Position numbers and translations under genes: made by a program | NCBI RefSeq assembly: GCF_000150955.2 | Contig: NC_011697.1 | Location: 50,254-114,253 of the forward strand | Source of the DNA: Phaeodactylum tricornutum CCAP 1055/1 | Taxonomy: Eukaryota; Bacillariophyta; Bacillariophyceae; Surirellales; Neidiaceae | DNA length: 64,000 bases | Direction of reading: 5' to 3' | In this document: piece by piece, positions 10,933-20,989 of the stretch | Layout: the number at the start of each line of letters is the position of its first letter | Position numbering within the stretch: the first letter of the stretch is position 1 | The notes under the pieces: model-generated | The model's input: the letters and a program-made list of their open reading frames with translations, nothing else | Databases searched by the model: none | What the model was told of the DNA's origin: nothing

Positions 10933-13370
10933 ATGAGAGCAATACTCGAATCTCACTGTTTTCATGTTTTCTCTATATTGCTACTGTTGCTATGCAGTTT
11001 TTCATCAGCGTTTGTTCCACTGTCTCTCCCGATGCGAACACCTCGAGCGGTTCGTCTTCAAGTCATGACGGAACCGCCGCGGGGCGGAACGAGTCGTACC
11101 GAGGCCAAGGAAGATAAAGATGACGACCCCAAGGCACTGTCGCCGGAATCGGACTACCTCCTACAAACAGAAGACTTCACGCGACAATGGAAGAAACCAG
11201 AACAACACAGTCTTGAAGTCCCTAGAGTACGTCATACGGTTTTGAGTGAAAGGGATTACCATCGGTTGGAAGCGATTATTTTTCAGGACGACGCTACGGA
11301 AGGCAGCGAAGAAGCAACAGTGCTTCAACGCCGGGTTAGCCTACCCAACATCCCTATTCCACCCCGACTTGCTCGTCCAGGTGTCGCCTGGCAACATCAT
11401 CACCACGCAACGGTCAATCTTGTTCGACAGCACCGCAACCAAAAGCACGATGGCCCCATTCAATTCATCACCAATATCATCAATCGACCACAGCTCGTTT
11501 CGACGTGCTCCGAATGGAAGCGTCTCGAGAAACATGCCGAATATATCGGAACAACACATCTCAAAGACTTGCTACAAGACAGGGAACGTTGTGACGAAAT
11601 GTATGCAACCCATGATGGTGTCTATCTCGACTACTCCCGGCAGCGTGTAACACTGGAAACAATGAAGTTTTTGTACGCACTGGCCGAAAAGCAAAATCTT
11701 AAAGGTCAAATTGACAAAATGGTGAAGGGCGACAAAATCAACTTCACCGAAGATCGGGCGGTCCTGCACACGGCACTGCGAGCCGAACGTGCGTTGACCG
11801 GTACTGTCATGGTGGACGGTGTTGATGTGATTGCAGAAGTACACCAGGTGCTGGATCAAGTCAAAGTCTTTACAGACGGTGTTCGATCGGGGCAAATTCG
11901 CGGGTACACCGGTAAGCGGCTCCGGAACATTGTGTCCGTGGGCATTGGCGGATCGTACCTGGGCCCGGAATTTTTACACGAGTGTCTTAAAACGGAGCCA
12001 GAAGGAATCAATTCTGCGTTGGGTTATTCGTTGCGATTTTTAAGCAACGTAGATCCGGTAGATGTTGAACGAACATGTGCGGATTTAGATCCTGAAGAAA
12101 CACTCGTGGTCGTTGTCAGCAAAACGTTTACCACTGCTGAAACCATGCTCAATGCCCGCACAATGCGGCAATGGCTGTGGGATTTTATGGGCAACGACAA
12201 GGAAGTGGTCAAGAAACATATGGTGGCGTGTGCATCTGTTTCGGCAATTGACAACGTTCGCAAATTTGGAATTGATACCGACCGATATTTTTTCCGGTTT
12301 TGGGACTTTGTGGGTGGTCGGTATAGTGTATGCAGCGCAGCCGGTGCCGTTCCGATAAGTCTGCTATATGGTTTCGACTTGTTTGAAAAGTTTCTTCAAG
12401 GTGCAAATTCGATGGACAAGCATTTTCTGACAGCGCCTTATGATCGTAACATTCCGGTTTTAATGGGACTACTGGGCGTATGGAATATGTCCTTTATGAA
12501 TTACAAGGCTCGGACGACCTTGCCATACGCGGAGGCTTTGCTTAAGCTACCGGCGCACATTCAACAGCTGGACATGGAATCAAATGGCAAAACCATGACG
12601 AAACATGGTCTGGAGGTAGACTACCCCGTGGGTGAAATCGATTTCGGAGAAGGTACGTTTTGCGGAGCTTCTTTTATCATTGGTTCACAAATGGTGCCCG
12701 CTTAAATCTGTTTCTTTTCCTTTTTGTAGCTGGTACCAATGGCCAGCACTCTTTCTATCAGCTGCTGCATATGGGACAGACGGTTCCATGTGACTTTATT
12801 GGCTTTGTGCAGTCACAGCACGACTTTTGCCTGGACGGTGAGAATTTATCCTCACACGATGAACTCATGGCAAACTTTTTCGCTCAGCCGGATGCCCTCG
12901 CTACGGGAAAGACAGCTGACGAAGTCCGCGCCGAAGGTGTTCCTCCAGGTCTGGTGGGTCACAAAGTTTTTAAAGGCAATCGTCCGAGCCTTTCTCTGCT
13001 GCTTCCGAAACTGACGGCTTATGCGTGTGGACAACTGCTAGCTATTTACGAACATCGCACAGCCGTCCAAGGATTCATGTGGGACATTAATTCTTTCGAT
13101 CAGTGGGGCGTCGAGCTTGGCAAGAAGCTTGCCATCGATGTCAAAGGCCATTTGCTCAACGCCCGACGGAGTGAAGAAGAGGTCGAGACTTCTAATCCGG
13201 CCACAACTAGGCTGCTCAACTATTACGTGAACAATTCTCGCAGAATATGTCAGGAGGCGCCCTATAATCCGATAACTTCGGTGACACGGAAAACGCATCG
13301 AGAGCACGCGTCTGCTCCGTTGCCACCCCTCCCGCACGATCTAGGTGGACAGGAAGGCCGACTGACGTAA
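10933..13370 (+). CDS. GPI: Glucose-6-phosphate isomerase with plastid-type leader
   Basis: Interconverts glucose-6-phosphate and fructose-6-phosphate. Two exons (10933-12652, 12730-13370) with a 77-bp GT-AG intron that splits the second family signature; joined it reads [14 protein letters not shown]. The first signature appears as [12 protein letters not shown]. Also visible: [13 protein letters not shown] (phosphate site) and [16 protein letters not shown]. The leader ([21 protein letters not shown], then SSAFVPL) is a signal peptide with an ASAFAP-like motif, so this should be the plastid isoform. At about 786 aa it is much longer than the usual 550. The GPI core begins only near residue 192 ([12 protein letters not shown]), after some 140 residues of unknown sequence rich in charged residues, and about 45 unfamiliar residues follow [11 protein letters not shown]. 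Either these are real extensions or further introns exist there. Confidence 0.93.
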
Positions 13371-14147
13371 ACACAGCGATCGATTTGCTGCGAAGCTTAT
13401 TACGAGAACGGCAACTAGGTATATTGCCAGGTGTGCTGTTAGCTTGTACTACCAAAAACATGATATTCCATATGCTAATAGATTACGATTTTTCAACTAT
13501 AACGCTGAAGGCTACCTGTAGGCATAGGAAGGATTTAGTCTGGTAAAGGCAAGTACTAATGTCAATAGATGTACTAGAGGGCAGTCACCTAGCTAGTGCC
13601 GGTGGAGTTTGTCGGATAAGATGCAAACCAGTACCTATTTTGCAAACTGAGGAGAGCGCGTCATGCTTGGCCGTGTCGCAGACCAGCTGTTGCATCGGTT
13701 TTTACACTACATTAGTTTCGCTTGATAGTCTCACAGGCAGTGAACACAGTGTCCGAAAAGACTGACGCACGTCAGTACCTGATCCCTAAGTCATGACAAA
13801 CCAATGTACGAGCCGGCATCTTTCGAAGAAAAAAACAAAATTGTTTCGAACCGAAATTTGTTGGAGCTCGTCAACCTCATTCATCGCTGCGTTCACGCGT
13901 GCACAGCCGAGGCCTTTTATAAAACGCGGGGAATCTCGCGAAAACAATCCTCGAATCTAACCATCACTTCAACTACTACCATTGGTGGGTTGCTCCTGTC
14001 TCACTTACAGCATTTTGGTGGTGAGTTTGGTGAACCAGTCACAGCCCAGCACCGTCATTTGTCACACAGTTTGACAATTCATTGCCATACCACACCACAG
14101 CGCTCCCTCCTAGTGGAGCTTTTCATCTTTGCTTCCAAGGACAGGCA
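13371..14147. other. Intergenic, SQD2 upstream region
   Basis: A 115-codon open frame at 13804-14151 begins with ATG but has no domain and runs into the SQD2 leader; it is judged to be 5' UTR. Nothing else is supported. Confidence 0.55.
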
Positions 14148-15671
14148 ATGATCGTTGTAAAATCGGCGCTCCTGATTGTCTGTTTGGTGGCTACAGCATG
14201 CATTGGGTTCGTCTCATGCTTTCAGCCATACACATCCGCAATCCCTCCGCCTTGTACTTCCTCTGTCAGCTCATCTTCGGTCCGGCTAGAAGCCGCCGCG
14301 AGGTCATCGGATGCGCCACCGCTACGACGCAACCCTCCCCGTAAGATTTGTCTCATGGTGGAACCTACTCCGTTCACTCATGTTTCTGGATACGCGAATC
14401 GTTTCAAAGAAATGCTCAAATTCATGGCCAAAGCCGGCGACGAAGTTGACATTCTGACCGTCGACACCAAGACTCCCGCACACGAACTGCCCACCGCATG
14501 CAGTGGATTCTCCATCAAGCACACACAGGGCTTTACCTTTCCCCTTTACAATCAGATTTCCCTCACCTTTGATTTGCCAGAAATGAAAGGCGCCCAAATG
14601 CTGGAAAAATTCAAACCCGACCTCATTCACGTCACATCTCCCGGCTTCATGCTGTTCGCGTCTATTTTCTATGCGCGTGTCTTATGTATTCCTCTAGTTA
14701 TGAGCTATCACACACACTTGCCGAGTTACGGCAAAAATTATCTTTCCTTCGTACCTGGTATTGAGAACTTTTGTTGGGAATTACTGCGCTGGGCACACGC
14801 CCGAGCGGATTTGACCCTGGTCACAAGTCCGCAAATGCAGGAAGAACTGACTCGCAACGGGATTCCTCGAGTGGACGTCTGGCGGAAAGGCATCGATACG
14901 GATCGATTTGATCCCAAATTTCGGTCCACTTCCATGCGGGAGAAAATGACTAGGGGCAATGCTGACGACTTTTTGATGGTCTATGTGGGACGGCTAGGAG
15001 CCGAAAAGCGTCTGAAAGACATCAAGCCCATGCTGGAACGAATGCCCAACGCGAGATTATGCATAGTTGGTAAGGGACCACAAGAAGAGGAACTTCATGA
15101 CTATTTCAAGGGTACCAACACGGTGTTTACTGGTCAATTGGATGGCGATGAGCTATCGTCCGCCTTTGCGTCGGCTGATGTGTTTGTCATGCCTAGTGAT
15201 TCCGAAACCTTGGGTTTTGTCGTTTTGGAGAGTATGGCGTCCGGTGTTCCCGTAGTTGGGGCCGCCGCAGGCGGCATTCCCGATATTATTGATGACGGTA
15301 AGACGGGATTTTTAGTTCCACCCGGAGATATTGCTGGCTTCGTATCGCGCCTCGAGAGTCTAAGGAATGCGAAATTCCGCACTCAAATGGCCAAGGCAGC
15401 CCGGAAAGAAACTGAACGGTGGGGGTGGGAGGCCGCTACCTCGTACTTGCGAAACGTTCAATACGAAAAGGCTCTTATCAACTTTCATTCCCGAGCGTTT
15501 GGGGGATTCGGGCGTCCACGATCCGGTACTATGTGGAGATTGCTTGGCTGGCGGATGCGCCGGGTGATACACAAGGTTGCCAAGCCTAAGGCCGTCTTTT
15601 CGTCCATTTGGAGAAAGCTATCGTTCGGACGCCAAGAAAATAGCAACAGTGGCAAGCCAGCGGCGGCATGA
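14148..15671 (+). CDS. SQD2: UDP-sulfoquinovose:diacylglycerol sulfoquinovosyltransferase (SQD2)
   Basis: Last step of sulfolipid (SQDG) synthesis at the plastid envelope. Single exon, 507 aa from ATG 14148. The leader (MIVVKSALLIVCLVATACIGF, then SCFQPY) is a signal peptide with an aromatic residue at the expected cleavage point. The body is a GT4-family glycosyltransferase. It has the N-terminal segment MVEPTPFTHVSGYANRF, the MSYHTHLPSYG motif typical of SQD2, RKGIDTDRF, YVGRLGAEKRL, and the donor-binding EX7E region SETLGFVVLES with GGIPDII. The C-terminal 60 residues are basic and rich in W and R. The plastid desaturase gene downstream acts on the other anionic thylakoid lipid, phosphatidylglycerol. 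Related bacterial GT4 mannosyltransferases are the alternative, but the plastid leader and motif set favour SQD2. Confidence 0.93.
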   Translation: MIVVKSALLIVCLVATACIGFVSCFQPYTSAIPPPCTSSVSSSSVRLEAAARSSDAPPLRRNPPRKICLMVEPTPFTHVSGYANRFKEMLKFMAKAGDEVDILTVDTKTPAHELPTACSGFSIKHTQGFTFPLYNQISLTFDLPEMKGAQMLEKFKPDLIHVTSPGFMLFASIFYARVLCIPLVMSYHTHLPSYGKNYLSFVPGIENFCWELLRWAHARADLTLVTSPQMQEELTRNGIPRVDVWRKGIDTDRFDPKFRSTSMREKMTRGNADDFLMVYVGRLGAEKRLKDIKPMLERMPNARLCIVGKGPQEEELHDYFKGTNTVFTGQLDGDELSSAFASADVFVMPSDSETLGFVVLESMASGVPVVGAAAGGIPDIIDDGKTGFLVPPGDIAGFVSRLESLRNAKFRTQMAKAARKETERWGWEAATSYLRNVQYEKALINFHSRAFGGFGRPRSGTMWRLLGWRMRRVIHKVAKPKAVFSSIWRKLSFGRQENSNSGKPAAA

Positions 15672-16299
15672 GCATACAGAATGCTCCACTATTTATTGTA
15701 TTGTGCTTGTTTCTTCGGACCAAAACATTATATTCGGACTCTCGTAAAATGTGCTATGCAAGCAACTGGATTCTTTTCTCATAGTCAGTTCGGATTCCTC
15801 TTTGTAGCTACTGAAATCTCTGGAAGCCCACCGTCCTGGTGTTTTCTTGTAGAATCAACTTTTTTGGATAGATGGGTCTACAAGAGTCCGAGCTAGTTCG
15901 TTCCGTACCTTCGTTTATTTTTAGGCTGGCGGCTGACGATCAGACCTCGCAGTTATTGAGAGCAATGACTACTTACTGTTAACTATCTGACGGACGACGG
16001 GCAGGTCAATGACGTAATTTGACTGACTGTGCGCTCTGTTCGCGATCGCGCCTACTAGATACTACTAGGTAGAAATGGTTGATTTTGTCTGACTCATCTT
16101 ATCTTGTAAGAAAGCCTTCAAGAAACAACTTCGATATGACGAGACTCGCCAGAGAAATGGAGGCACTGGTTTTGTACCTTCTGCCTGATTTGCCCGTCAC
16201 CATTGACATTCCAACATGATTTTACATGGTAAAACATACACTTCTTGTTACCCCGAAAGCAGTCGACTCTGCTCTAACGTTTCCAAAGCATTCAACAAG
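15672..16299. other. Intergenic
   Basis: No supported gene. The in-frame ATG at 16216 precedes the preferred start of the next gene by 28 codons without signal-peptide character. Confidence 0.55.
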
Positions 16300-17391
16300 A
16301 TGAGCTTACCTCGACAGCTTGCTGCTACAGTTTGCTTTTTGCTGGCTGCGAAAACGTCCTCTTTTTCACTAAGTTCATCTACGCGTACTGTACATCGCGA
16401 AAGTGGCCTGAAACCTCTGCATATGGCCGTCATTCCCGACCCCTCGTCATCCAGTCAAGGCTTGTATTCTACTTCTCTTCGAGCAACTGCTCTGGCCTCG
16501 ACAGAAACCGAGACAACGGCTTCGAACAAAGAAAAGGAAACCAAGAAGCCTTCCTGGAACGACGACGGTTTTGTATTCGGTTTGGAGGGATCCGGTCTCG
16601 AACGTCCCAAAGGGCGAAATGCACAAATAGTTGTTGAGGGTGATTCTTTGGAAACGCAGCCCTTTCAAGTTGCAGCTGTTTCTGTCACATTTGCGGCACA
16701 TGCGGGATTTTTGGTCAATTCATTTTCCGGCATGGTAGAAGCTTCCAGCGGCAATATTGCCTTGACGTCGATACACGCAATCGTGCTTACCCTCGTGAGC
16801 TGGGTGATTGCTGATTTTGGCTCGGGGGTCTTGCACTGGGCGACGGACAACTACGGCAACGGTAAAACACCCGTTATGGGAGGAATCATTGCAGCTTTTC
16901 AAGGGCACCACTCAGCACCTTGGACTATTGCACAGCGTGGATTTTGCAACAATGTATACAAGCTTTGCATTCCGTTCGGAATTGTACCCATGTTGGCTAT
17001 TAACGCTATTGCCCCTCCGGATGTTGTCTTCTTTATGGCAACATTTTGTGTCTTTGAAATCATGTCGCAAGAATTTCACAAATGGTCTCATCAGCTTAAA
17101 AGCGAAACACCCGGTTGGGTGAATTGGCTACAGGATTCTGGGTTGACGATTGCTCGCAAGCCTCACGCATTGCATCACTTGGCACCCTTTGAAGGAAATT
17201 ATTGCATCATTTCTGGAATTTGCAACCCAGTCTTGGATCAATCCGGGTTTTTTCGCCGACTTGAACGTGTCGTTTACAGTCTCAACGGTATCGAATCGAA
17301 TGCTTGGAAGCTAGACCCAGCTTTACGGGAGCGAACTTTGTCAGGGGATTATAAGTTTCCGAAAGCAAGGTCATCATCATCCAAGCCGTAA
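16300..17391 (+). CDS. FAD4/PEDS1 (Kua, TMEM189) family lipid desaturase, plastid type
   Basis: Single exon, 363 aa from the ATG at 16300, chosen because it opens a signal peptide (MSLPRQLAATVCFLLAAKTSSF) followed by an SSFSL motif that resembles the plastid cleavage site. After a variable linker come four likely membrane spans (about residues 125-270). The histidine clusters expected of the family are visible: VLHWATDNY, FQGHHSAPW, QEFHKWSHQ and KPHALHHLAPFEGNYCI. In plants the plastid FAD4 makes the trans-3-hexadecenoic acid of phosphatidylglycerol; the animal member makes plasmalogens. The leader and the neighbouring SQD2 gene favour the FAD4 role, although sequence motifs alone do not separate the two. 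Start choice is moderately sure. Confidence 0.88.
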   Translation: MSLPRQLAATVCFLLAAKTSSFSLSSSTRTVHRESGLKPLHMAVIPDPSSSSQGLYSTSLRATALASTETETTASNKEKETKKPSWNDDGFVFGLEGSGLERPKGRNAQIVVEGDSLETQPFQVAAVSVTFAAHAGFLVNSFSGMVEASSGNIALTSIHAIVLTLVSWVIADFGSGVLHWATDNYGNGKTPVMGGIIAAFQGHHSAPWTIAQRGFCNNVYKLCIPFGIVPMLAINAIAPPDVVFFMATFCVFEIMSQEFHKWSHQLKSETPGWVNWLQDSGLTIARKPHALHHLAPFEGNYCIISGICNPVLDQSGFFRRLERVVYSLNGIESNAWKLDPALRERTLSGDYKFPKARSSSSKP

Positions 17392-17790
17392 CTTTTCTTG
17401 TTGCATAGTCTGTGGTCTAGCTATCGCAAGATGTGCTGAGAGAATTCTTGCTCGTTGCCATTGACAACACTAAATCTCTGGCTACACTGGTTGATGGACG
17501 ACTAGTACGTAAAACAGGGCCCGTAGGTGCGCGACAGTCGCTGGCATATGCAATCCCAGTTGGTACACGACGGCCGTTGACATCGCGTCTCATCCTTGTA
17601 AATTGATATTGACTGTGAGCTAAAACTATATTTACTGATTCGATAGTCATACTAGATATTATGCTGGAAGTGCAAGAACTTCGATATCATCGGGCATAGA
17701 CAAACACTTCAGCTCTCGGCAAGTGGTTTGTGGCCGTGAATGAACTGGAATACGTCTGCGAAGGAGCGCAAGCTACAGCCAAATTTCCTC
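17392..17790. other. Convergent 3' region
   Basis: Lies between the ends of two converging genes. Contains TTGACTGTGAGC (17609-17620), the one exact motif copy not located upstream of a start. Confidence 0.55.
17610..17618 (+). promoter_or_regulatory. TGACTGTGA motif in convergent region
   Basis: Exact match, but between two gene ends, so a promoter role is doubtful for this copy unless an unannotated RNA starts here. Confidence 0.3.
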
Positions 17791-20254
17791 TCAAATTTCA
17801 CGACGTACACCACCCTTTTTCTTCTTGCTGCTGAAGCTACTCCTGTCGCTGCTTTTTTTACTCTTGGTACTGCTGCTTTTTGCCTTTCCAGATTTAGCGC
17901 TCATACTACCCTTCTTCGAAGATTTCTCTGAAGCACCTCTTTTTCCTTTACCGGACTTTGTGGATACGGCACCAACGGTTGGCCTTGCAGACTCTTCCGG
18001 AGGGCAAATGGGCAAGCTTTCGTTGAACAAAGGTTCTTCCTTCGATTGGGTACTGAACCATGTGTGACGTCCGTCCAATAATTTGTTGTCCACCCACTGT
18101 TCAATCCCGAACTCTGGTGTTCGGATATTCTTTGAAGAATCTCGGGACGATTTGAAGCTTTTGTCCCCCTTGCCCTTTCCGATAGAATTGGCCATAGTCC
18201 CGCTTCCTGCTGGTCGGCATCTCTGTGTTGGAGACGGAGTTCCGTTCTGGCCATGCACATTTGTGGGCAGCATTGTTGGCGTGACGGTTGTACCCGGTGG
18301 AGCAGAGGTCGGAATTACTGTTGGTTCGCTCGGCGGAGTAATCGGTACTGATGTTGTAATTGAAGCCAAAGTCGGACGTTGGACTTCTAGTGTTGGCAGG
18401 TTTGTGCTTTCAGGAACACTATTCCTTGTCGGAAGCAGAGTATCATCTGTAGTTGGCGAAAAAGTAAGGTCAACAGTTGGAATTGGTATTTGGGTATTTG
18501 GCACAAAGGATCCCGGTGTAAACGAGGGAATACTCGTATCGGGTTGACCTGTTGAGGTGACTGTCGGTAACACCGAATTGGGGAAGTTAGTCGGACTTGA
18601 GGTTGGGGTTGCTGCGCGGGCCATACATTCAGAAGCATCGGCAATATTCCGACAAGTTCCCGTGCATAGGCCGCCGACGAAGCAGCCAGCCCCGACATCT
18701 TCGCGAAAGAGTCGGGGCCCGCTAGATGTACAAAACGAGGATTCGTAGCTACCAACAAAGTTCATCGCGTTTTCACCTGAAACGGTAGATTGGCTATCTG
18801 CGAACGCTACAAAATCCGACCTACTGTCTTGGATACATGATTGACTCAATTCAACAGAGCCACCCAGAAAAGCTAAAATTTCTCCCTAAATGGACGAAGC
18901 AAAAGATCAGTTGCATCGTAATAGTGATTTGAGGTTTCGTCACTGATTGTGAACAACTTACCGAAAAACCAAAGTTTTGGGTGAACTCAGATCGTTCGAC
19001 AATTGCCGAGCCACCAATTACGAAGATGGAAGCGCTTGTCGAGCTCTACGAAAGGAAACTGGTTAAGGCAAGAAGTGACGTGAACAAAACGAGAGTCGTC
19101 TGTATTCTTACCGCTGCCGTGTTTTGGTTTATGGACGAATCAGTTATAGAGACAGCGGAGCCAATACCAGCTTGTAAAGCAAACAATAGACCTGAATTCC
19201 CTGAGATTGTTGAACCTACTACTTCCACGATTGCTCCGGATTGTGCTGATATTGCAGTCCACTCCATAGGACTGAGATCGTTGGAAAATAAGCTGACATT
19301 TCTCACAACTAAACCGCTTCCTTCTTGTTCCGCATAAAATGCGTCTGCAAGGCGGCTCATTGAAAAAATGTTCACATCTGCAACTTGCTGCTCCGCCGAG
19401 TTAGTTGTGTATGTTATCGAATCCAAAGATCCTTTGGAAATTGAGGACTCCCTAAGCCGCGAAACGCCTCCATTGGCCGTGGCAATGAAAGAGGCAGCAT
19501 TTAATCCTTCAACCTGAATATTTCTGATATTTAGAAAGCCGCCGTCGTTGTCAAAGAAGACTCCTGTTGTGCCGCCATTGACGATACTGTCATTGATTTC
19601 GATCATCATTGGCTCCGACCCCGGCTCCCCTGTACTTTGAAGTATGACGAAATCGCTCATAAAGTCCTGTGATTTGTGTTTGAATTTGTGAGAAGCGATT
19701 GGACATCTTATTTGTAGTTGGCATTCAAAACGGAAAAAACGTACACGAAACAAAGCGTCACGGAAAATCGCAGAAGTGGGCTTCGAAGCAAAAGCAGCAA
19801 TCGCAGTACCCCTACTTTCAGAATTCTGGTTGAAACCAGAGAATGTCAACCCAGAGAAAGTAATTCGTTCTAGAGGATATGAATTCAAAAGTGAGTCTAC
19901 AATGAGGACTTGCTGGCTACCTCCGAAAAGAACGCAACTGTCATTCGCCTCCCCGTTTGAGCCACACGCGAAAGAAACATCACTTAAAATCGGCTGCAAA
20001 GGCTCATTTGAGACATCAAATATTGTCTGCGGACAAAGCGTATAGGTGTAACTGTCTTCAGGAAGTTTTTCGCCGTCACTGATTCGTGCTAACTCGGCCC
20101 TCATGTCATTGTTGATCGATGCAATTGTTGTGTAGCCGGTCAAACCCTCTGCTTGAGGGCATGCTACAGTCTGAGCCACGGCGTCATTGAAACCCCAGGC
20201 TAGCGCAATTACAAATGTTACTATGGTAACAGTAACCTTTGGGAAAAGCGCCAT
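17791..20254 (-). CDS. Secreted beta-helix-like protein with PT-rich stalk and silaffin-like tail (copy 1)
   Basis: Not assigned to a named family. Four exons join in frame to 747 aa: 19745-20254, 19112-19666, 18962-19045, 17791-18885 (complement); the first intron is 78 bp and stop-free. Signal peptide: MALFPKVTVTIVTFVIALAW and onward to AVAQ. The next 110 residues match copy 2 (CPQ...GYTTIASINNDM, YTYTLCP, FACGSNGE, QVLIVDS). A long region of short N/G/S-rich strands (NIRNIQVEGLNAASF, SGNSGLLFAL) resembles a right-handed beta helix. A cysteine-containing block (GAGCFVGGLCTGTC) precedes a stalk of T/P/S repeats, then a tail dense in K, S and G (KSGKGKRGASEKSSKKGS, KSKKSSDRSS) like diatom silaffin and silica-matrix proteins. 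Likely extracellular or in the silica deposition vesicle; that role is inference from composition. Confidence 0.78.
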
Positions 20255-20989
20255 TGTCGTAAATTCACGGGTAAAGGAGATTTCTGTTCGTGCAAACCGC
20301 TCGATGCTGAATTCCACAATTCGAATTTTAGGCAGGCCTCCGAAATGTGAGCGCTATCACCAAAAAAACACGCAACGCACTACATAATTGTGGCGTTATC
20401 TTCATTCACGACTAAATTTATCGTTCCCAAGAATCAGACGCCAATTTACAGGCAATAGTTGACTGTGAAAGCGAGTTGTTTGCTGTTACTTTACCCTTAC
20501 TGTTCATTCATTGTGAACACGTTTTACCATTTTTGACAACTCGAATCAGGCTGTAAGTCAGTACCGATTGTGTCACGATTCACAGTCAAGATTTTATTTC
20601 CGTTAGTTGGTAGGAAACAGCTTACTCTTTCTAGCTAGTAATATGTTTTCAAATGTACACTAGGTGCATGAAAATTGTGAGAGAACACGTTTGTGTCAAT
20701 CCATCTTTGCATCTCTCCAGAACACAGTTGGCGTTGGAGATGAGAATTGCCTATACGCTATTTTAAAACGCATTCCAATAGAGAGATTTTCTACTAGATG
20801 ATTCGATGTCATTCTTCGTTTCTCAGGACCGTCTCGAGAGATTCCCCAGAGAGCAATTTCTTTAAATACGAACTTTTCCATTTGCTTTGTATAGAAAGAA
20901 AACACATTTTACAGTTAAAAAAGACCGATGTTTGTTTCCCCTTAACATAAGTTCGAAGAGAATACGATAAAAAATCTCACAATCACATG
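20255..20989. other. Intergenic between tandem paralogues
   Basis: Upstream region of copy 1 and 3' flank of copy 2. Carries two oppositely oriented exact motifs at 20460 and 20580. No gene seen. Confidence 0.6.
20460..20588. promoter_or_regulatory. Inverted pair of TGACTGTGA motifs
   Basis: TGACTGTGA at 20460-20468 and TCACAGTCA at 20580-20588, facing in opposite directions 111 bp apart, about 205 and 325 bp upstream of the copy 1 start. Confidence 0.5.

Noticed and set aside
13804-14151. 115-codon frame upstream of SQD2
   Set aside because: No recognisable feature; overlaps the SQD2 leader and is best read as 5' UTR.
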